64,000 nucleotides of DNA, from contig NZ_CAUDZA010000003.1 of NCBI RefSeq assembly GCF_958453765.1, positions 62,001 to 126,000 on the forward strand, given 5' to 3'. Below the pieces are notes generated by a model. The model saw only the letters and a program-made list of their open reading frames with translations. It searched no databases and was not told the DNA's origin. Of this stretch, positions 59,279 through 64,000 are shown piece by piece. The DNA comes from Phascolarctobacterium_A succinatutens_B (GTDB lineage: Bacteria; Bacillota; Negativicutes; Acidaminococcales; Acidaminococcaceae). The position numbers and the translations under genes were made by a program. The first letter of the stretch is position 1. Every line of letters begins with the position of its first letter.

Positions 59279-60736
59279 ATGACATTATTTGCGGATACGC
59301 TCAAAAAGTATCTGGATACAAAAAATACAACAATTTACACTATTTCAAAAATTAGCGGTGTAAACAGAACAATGATACAGCACATGAAGGTTGGTAAGCG
59401 TATGCCTTCGAATGTTGCAGACGTAACTGCTATTGCCAAAGCCATGATGCTCAACCCCAGTGAAACAGCAGAATTACTGCGCGCCTATCATATATCACAT
59501 ATGGGAGAAGAAAACTTTTTCCGTCGTGAGCACGTCAGCAAAATCATCTCCAGTTTTTACGATATGAATTCTGCCGACGAGCTTGTGATTCCCACAGGTG
59601 TGCAGGATATGCTTGAAATGAATGAAGCTCTGAAAATAATCAACGGTCAGGGCAATATCAATCGCATTTTAAAAGCTGTTTTGGAAATTGAAGCCAATAA
59701 AAAAACAGGCCATATCAAATTAATGGTACAACCTGAATATCAATATATTTTTGATTGTCTTACTTCCATTGATTTTAACCGCAACAATACGCTTGTGGAA
59801 GCTATCATCGTTTTTGACAAAAACGAAGGACATAAAGGCACCACCTATAATCTTAACATCCTGCAAAAGCTTGTGCCTATTTTATTTCAATGCGAGGTTT
59901 TCCATCCTTACTATGTTTATGATAATGTTGATACATTGTTCAACAACACCATTATGCTGCCGTTTAAAATCATCACCAGTGATTTTGTTTTAACAATATC
60001 CTACGAACAGGATAAGGCAGTTCTCTATCATTCACAGGATATGGTTGCACTTACCTGTGATACCTTCCAAAAAAGCCTCAGTGTTGCTAATCCTATCTGC
60101 CAAGCCTTCCATCCTACGCCGGAGGAATATTTGCAGTCTACCTTCCTCAGCGACGAGGAAGTAAACTCTGAAGAAGTGCATGAGCTTTTTTACCAGCCAT
60201 GCTTTCCCAGCTTCTGCCCGGAAGATATACTTATGGACAGATTAAACAAGGATATTATACCGGCTGAAATGCAAGGTGTTATTACTGCTTATTTTGACAA
60301 GATCCGTGCACAATACAGCACACATCATGTTTCTTTTACGTTGGAGGGCTTAAACCTCTTTATGGAAACAGGACGCGTAACAGAAATCCCTGATTTCATG
60401 TACACCTACTTGACTCCGCCACAACGCATGACGCTTTTAAAGAACATTATCAACAGCGTTGATGATGGCAGCTTCAGCCCAAGGATTGTGCGCAGCGAAA
60501 AGCTTTCCGTACCGTCACCCATCTGCATTTGCGCGCCAAGCGAGCAAAATATTATTATATATTACTTCAGTCCCAATAAAGGACAGTATATCTTCCATCT
60601 GCAGGAATTAAGCCTGGTACATGCATTCCATGATTTTCTGGTTTATCTTCCGGAAAGCAGTATGGTTTATTCCGAAGAGGAATGCAAAACGCTGCTGCAT
60701 GCTGTCTACGATAAATACAAAAATATCTATAATTAA
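59279..60736 (+). CDS. Large HTH (XRE-like) regulator divergent to the exported cluster
   Basis: The 485-residue protein has an N-terminal helix-turn-helix (about 1-65: LKKYLDTKNTTIYTISKISGVNRTMIQHMKVGKRMPS then AIAKAMMLNPSETAELLRAY), typical of XRE-type DNA binding. The remaining 400 residues are mixed alpha/beta and not recognised; they resemble the ligand-sensing parts of large Firmicutes regulators that read metabolites. No membrane segment is present. It is divergent to the 14-gene exported cluster and shares its control region. AGGAAGGG sets the start at ATG 59279. Confidence 0.75.
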   Translation: MTLFADTLKKYLDTKNTTIYTISKISGVNRTMIQHMKVGKRMPSNVADVTAIAKAMMLNPSETAELLRAYHISHMGEENFFRREHVSKIISSFYDMNSADELVIPTGVQDMLEMNEALKIINGQGNINRILKAVLEIEANKKTGHIKLMVQPEYQYIFDCLTSIDFNRNNTLVEAIIVFDKNEGHKGTTYNLNILQKLVPILFQCEVFHPYYVYDNVDTLFNNTIMLPFKIITSDFVLTISYEQDKAVLYHSQDMVALTCDTFQKSLSVANPICQAFHPTPEEYLQSTFLSDEEVNSEEVHELFYQPCFPSFCPEDILMDRLNKDIIPAEMQGVITAYFDKIRAQYSTHHVSFTLEGLNLFMETGRVTEIPDFMYTYLTPPQRMTLLKNIINSVDDGSFSPRIVRSEKLSVPSPICICAPSEQNIIIYYFSPNKGQYIFHLQELSLVHAFHDFLVYLPESSMVYSEEECKTLLHAVYDKYKNIYN

Positions 60737-60749
60737 AAATCAGCCCACA

Positions 60750-60786
60750 CAAAAACCCCCTCACAGCTTCCTGTGAGGGGGTTTGC
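60750..60786. terminator. Bidirectional terminator
   Basis: AACCCCCTCACAG and CTGTGAGGGGGTT form a 13-bp stem with loop CTTC; A and T runs flank it. It serves the HTH regulator (plus) and rubredoxin (minus). Confidence 0.93.
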
Positions 60787-60802
60787 CATATCCTATGCAA
60801 TT

Positions 60803-60961
60803 TTACATTTCCGAGAATTGGTCCTTGCCTACGCCGCAAAGAGGGCAAACCCACTCTTCCGGTACATCTTCCCAGGCAGTGCCTGCAGCAACGCCGTTAT
60901 CGGGATCGCCAACCTCAGGATCATACACATAACCACAAACATCACATACCCATTTTGCCAT
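60803..60961 (-). CDS. Rubredoxin
   Basis: The 52-residue protein is a one-iron electron carrier with both CxxCG knuckles, CDVCGYVYD and CPLCGVGKD, and the conserved aromatic residues around the iron site (Trp at residue 4, EEWVCPLC). It transfers electrons to oxygen- or peroxide-detoxifying enzymes or other acceptors in anaerobes. The gene is shorter than usual ORF cut-offs. AGGAGGA lies upstream of the ATG. It is monocistronic, with a strong terminator. Confidence 0.96.
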   Translation of the reverse strand: MAKWVCDVCGYVYDPEVGDPDNGVAAGTAWEDVPEEWVCPLCGVGKDQFSEM

Positions 60962-61097
60962 TAGCTTCGTCCTCCTCTTGCCATAGCCTGCGCTTTTAAG
61001 AAAGATAAGCGCGAGCTACATAATAATTATTATTTTTGACCTATAATTATTATAGCATAGTATGCGAGGATATTCTGCAAAATAGCTGTGAACCTTT

Positions 61098-62945
61098 TTA
61101 TTGCAGCGCCTGCTGCTTTTCCGGCAAATCCAGGCGGAAGAAGTCGTACAGTGTCTGCGCCGCCGCATGGTTCATGCCTTCTACCGCAGCAAGCTCTTCA
61201 ACGCTGGCTGCACGCATAGCGTCCAACGTTTTGAACGCCTTCCACAGCTCCTGACGTCGCTTGGGACCGATGCCCTCCACATGGTCGAGCACGGAAACAA
61301 GGTTGCGCTTACCGCGCAGCTTGCGGTGGTAGGTAATAGCAAAGCGGTGCGCCTCATCGCGGATGCGCTGGATGAGGTGCAACGCAGCGCCTTCACGGTC
61401 CAGCATTATGCTTTCGCTTTGGTGCGGCTTAAAGATTTCCTCCTCGCGCTTGGCCAGGCCTACAACCGGCAAATCGTCAAGGCCAAGGCCGCGGATAACC
61501 TCCAGCGCCGAGCTCAGCTGGCCCTTGCCGCCGTCGATAACCACCAGGCTTGGCAAGTCCTCATAATCTCTGTAACGGCGGTAGACAACCTCCTGCATGG
61601 ATTTGAAATCATCAGGCTTGCCTTCTGCCGAAACAATTTTATATCTGCGGTAGTCTTTTTTGCTGCTTGTGCCGTTGCGGAACACAACCATGGAAGCAAC
61701 GGTTTCGCTGCCCTGCGTATGGCTGATATCGAAGCAGTCCATGCGCTCCAGGGGATGCTCCAAGCCCAAGGCCTGCTGCAGCTCTTCGGCTGCCTGCAGG
61801 TCATTTTTCAGCGACAGGCTGCCCTTACGCAAGCGTTCATTCAGCAGCTTGACGGCATTTTCATTCGCCAGCTTCAGCAAATCCTTTTTCACACCGCGCT
61901 GCGGCAGCAGCAGCTCCACCCTTCGCTGTGCCTTGTCTGCCAGCCAGGTTTCAATAAGCTGCTTTTCGTCCTCCTCAGGCAGGTACGGCAGCACCACTTC
62001 CTTGGGAATAAAGGTCGCTTCGTTATAATATTGCTTCACAAAGGCTGTCATAACCTCCTGCGGCGTATCGCCGCCGTCGGGCATAAAGAAGTTATCTCTG
62101 CCGATGAGCTTGCCCTTGCGCACGAAGAATAACTGCACGCACAGGCCTGTCATATCCTGCCCCAGGCCGAAGATATCCATATCACCACCGTTATTGGTAA
62201 CAGCCTTCTGCGCCTCGTTCAGACGTGCCACAGCCTGCAGCTGGTCGCGTAGTCTGGCAGCCTCCTCAAAGGCGTAGTTATCCGCTGCCTCCTGCATCTG
62301 CTGCTTCAAATCACGCTCCAGCTCCGTGGTGCGTCCGTCCAGCACCATGCAGACGGATTTTATCATCTTGTGATAATCCGCCTTGCTGATGTAACCGGCG
62401 CAGGGCGCAAGACAACGCTTGATGTGGTAGTTCAGGCATGGTCTGTCCACGTTCATTTTGCGGCAGGTACGCAGCGGGAACATGCTGCGCAGCAGCTTTA
62501 CCGTGGCATGCATGGCGCCGGCGTCGGCATACGGTCCGTAATAACGGGCACCGTCGCGCAGCTGTCTGCGCGTCACATATAAACGTGGGAAATCCTCCTG
62601 CAGCGTAACCTTAAGATAGGGATATGTTTTATCATCCTTCAGGCTGATGTTGTAACGCGGGCGATATTTTTTGATCAGGTTGCACTCCAGAATCAGTGCT
62701 TCTACCTCACTGGAGGTAACAATCGTTTCAATCTCCGCTATTTTGGCCACCATCGCCTTCACCTTCGGCGTATGGCTGGCCAGATTACGGAAGTAGCTGC
62801 GCACGCGGTTTTTCAGCACTACGGCCTTTCCTACATAAATAACCTTGCCGGAAGCATCGTGCATCAGATAAACGCCGGGCTTTTTCGGCAGTACGGCCAA
62901 GGCATTTTTTATATTGTCGCTAAAGCCTGCGGCTAATTCTGTCAT
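61098..62945 (-). CDS. uvrC: UvrABC excinuclease subunit C
   Basis: The 615-residue nuclease makes both incisions in nucleotide excision repair. It has the GIY-YIG domain (PGVYLMHDASGKVIYVGKAVVLKNRVRSYF), a cysteine region (RPCLNYHIKRCLAPCAGY), the UvrB-binding helix hairpin (about 200-240), the RNase H-like endonuclease core (MDCFDISHTQG, VIDGGKGQL) and a C-terminal tandem HhH (about 555-615). The ATG overlaps the uvrA stop by four bases, so uvrA and uvrC are translationally coupled. Confidence 0.96.
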   Translation of the reverse strand: MTELAAGFSDNIKNALAVLPKKPGVYLMHDASGKVIYVGKAVVLKNRVRSYFRNLASHTPKVKAMVAKIAEIETIVTSSEVEALILECNLIKKYRPRYNISLKDDKTYPYLKVTLQEDFPRLYVTRRQLRDGARYYGPYADAGAMHATVKLLRSMFPLRTCRKMNVDRPCLNYHIKRCLAPCAGYISKADYHKMIKSVCMVLDGRTTELERDLKQQMQEAADNYAFEEAARLRDQLQAVARLNEAQKAVTNNGGDMDIFGLGQDMTGLCVQLFFVRKGKLIGRDNFFMPDGGDTPQEVMTAFVKQYYNEATFIPKEVVLPYLPEEDEKQLIETWLADKAQRRVELLLPQRGVKKDLLKLANENAVKLLNERLRKGSLSLKNDLQAAEELQQALGLEHPLERMDCFDISHTQGSETVASMVVFRNGTSSKKDYRRYKIVSAEGKPDDFKSMQEVVYRRYRDYEDLPSLVVIDGGKGQLSSALEVIRGLGLDDLPVVGLAKREEEIFKPHQSESIMLDREGAALHLIQRIRDEAHRFAITYHRKLRGKRNLVSVLDHVEGIGPKRRQELWKAFKTLDAMRAASVEELAAVEGMNHAAAQTLYDFFRLDLPEKQQALQ

Positions 62946-64000
62946 ACATACCACCCGTTCTTTTTCGCCTTCGCCAGCTCCTGCTTGATGTACTGTCCGG
63001 TGTAGGATTTTTTGACCTTCGCTACCTCCTCCGGCGTACCGCTGGCCACCAGAGTACCTCCCTTGTCGCCGCCCTCGGGACCGAGGTCGATAATGTAATC
63101 CGCCACCTTGATAACGTCCAGATTATGCTCGATGACGATAACGCTGTCACCGCCTTCTACAAGGCGCTGCAGCACATCCAGCAGCTTGTGCACGTCCGCA
63201 ATATGCAGGCCTGTCGTAGGCTCGTCCAGAATATACACCGTGCGTCCCGTACTGCGGCGCGAAAGCTCTGTTGCCAGCTTGACGCGCTGTGCTTCGCCGC
63301 CGCTCAGCGTCGTTGCTGCCTGTCCCAAATGAATATAGCCAAGGCCTACGTCCTCCAGCACTGCCAGCTTGCGGTAAATGCGTGGCTGGTTCTTGAAGAA
63401 CTCGCAGGCCTCGCTCACTGTCATATCAAGAACCTCAGCGATGGATTTGCCCTTGTAATGCACCTCCAGCGTATCGCGGTTGTAGCGTGCACCGTGGCAG
63501 ACCTCGCAGGGAACATACACGTCCGGCAGGAAGTTCATTTCTATCTTATTCATGCCGTCGCCCTTGCAGGCCTCGCAGCGTCCTCCCTTTACGTTAAAGC
63601 TGAAGCGTCCTGCCTTATAGCCGCACAGCTTGGCCTCGTTGGTCTGGCTGAAGAGCTCACGGATAAAATCAAAAACGCCGGTATAGGTTGCGGGATTGGA
63701 GCGCGGTGTGCGTCCGATTGGGGACTGGTCGATGTTGATGACCTTATCCGTATATTCTATGCCCTCGATGCTGTCATGTTCGGAAGCACGCAAGCGCGCA
63801 CCGTTGAGCTTGGCAGCCAGGGAGTTATAGAGAATATCATTTATCAAAGTGGATTTGCCGCTGCCGCTCACGCCTGTTACCACGGTAAAGACTCCGAGCG
63901 GAATGCTGACATCAATATTTTTGAGATTGTTGGCGCGGGCACCGTGAATCGTCAGCATCCTGCCATCGCACTCACGGCGATGCTTAGGAACCGGGATAAA
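62942..64000 (-). CDS. uvrA: UvrABC excinuclease subunit A, C-terminal part
   Basis: The frame is open to the window edge, so the N-terminal two thirds are missing. About 352 residues are present: the second ATPase with Walker A (GVSGSGKSTL), the insertion zinc finger (GGRCEACKGDG with VPCEVCHGARYN), signature LSGGEAQRVKLATEL, Walker B (VYILDEPTTGLH) and the H-loop (VIVIEHNLDVI). UvrA recognises DNA damage and loads UvrB. The annotated internal Met at 63958 is not the start. It is coupled to uvrC. Confidence 0.96.
   Translation of the reverse strand, partial: FIPVPKHRRECDGRMLTIHGARANNLKNIDVSIPLGVFTVVTGVSGSGKSTLINDILYNSLAAKLNGARLRASEHDSIEGIEYTDKVINIDQSPIGRTPRSNPATYTGVFDFIRELFSQTNEAKLCGYKAGRFSFNVKGGRCEACKGDGMNKIEMNFLPDVYVPCEVCHGARYNRDTLEVHYKGKSIAEVLDMTVSEACEFFKNQPRIYRKLAVLEDVGLGYIHLGQAATTLSGGEAQRVKLATELSRRSTGRTVYILDEPTTGLHIADVHKLLDVLQRLVEGGDSVIVIEHNLDVIKVADYIIDLGPEGGDKGGTLVASGTPEEVAKVKKSYTGQYIKQELAKAKKNGWYV

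Noticed and set aside
1..64000. CRISPR array, prophage or complete insertion sequence
   Set aside because: No spaced direct repeats, phage structural genes or transposase genes were seen.

Overview
The window comes from a didermic Firmicute of the class Negativicutes, most likely an Acidaminococcaceae/Phascolarctobacterium-like gut anaerobe; this is my reading from gene content, not a database match. The evidence is a Firmicutes-type core (RpoD, DnaG, LytS/LytT-type sensor pair, LgT, UvrA/UvrC, strong AGGAGG ribosome sites) combined with outer-membrane biology (OmpH/Skp, LptA/OstA-like protein, secretin, TonB-dependent receptor, CsgG-like proteins) and anaerobic metabolism (rubredoxin, aspartase, accessory genes for selenium-dependent molybdenum hydroxylases). 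Most genes lie on the minus strand.

Layout. 1-5450 is AT-rich: a sodium:solute symporter interrupted by an in-frame TGA, its 30-residue partner, a nitrilase, and a divergent LytS/LytT-like two-component system. 5450-5917 holds a candidate small RNA with its own promoter, a C-rich hairpin loop and a terminator. 5917-35830 is a denser, more GC-rich block: aspartase, carbonic anhydrase, alcohol dehydrogenase, lgt, tRNA-Arg; a purine/molybdenum-hydroxylase maturation set (MocA-like, NCS2 permease, XdhC, YqeB, YqeC); OmpH; an amino-acid ABC transporter with a hydantoin-type racemase and two PuuE/PgdA-like deacetylases; tRNA-Ile2(CAT), rpoD, dnaG; an LptA-like protein; a GNAT and a DUF2156 protein; an aminotransferase; a KefB-like antiporter; and a small type IV pilus set (PilT, PilB, secretin).

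36000-60740 is AT-rich accessory DNA. It begins with a metal/siderophore-type uptake set (methyltransferase, binding lipoprotein, TonB receptor) next to a divergent MerR regulator and an unknown partner. Then comes a patch of long palindromes, a nonsense-split ATPase, a MITE-like element and an AlbA/Schlafen-type regulator. From 58970 down to 45443 runs a 14-gene co-directional cluster of exported proteins: a FlgT-like protein, an LPP20-like protein, four CsgG-like proteins of two types, five LolA-like or uncharacterised secreted proteins, a large dockerin/ricin/cysteine-amidase protein, a repeat-helix protein and a CAP-domain protein. A divergent HTH regulator sits at its head beside three TGTGACA sites. 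The cluster looks like an internally duplicated cassette and is the best candidate for an undescribed cell-envelope system. The window closes with rubredoxin, uvrC and the 3' part of uvrA.

Start sites were chosen by ribosome-binding-site spacing; many differ from the longest open frame. Domain positions are approximate and were read by eye. No homology search was run.
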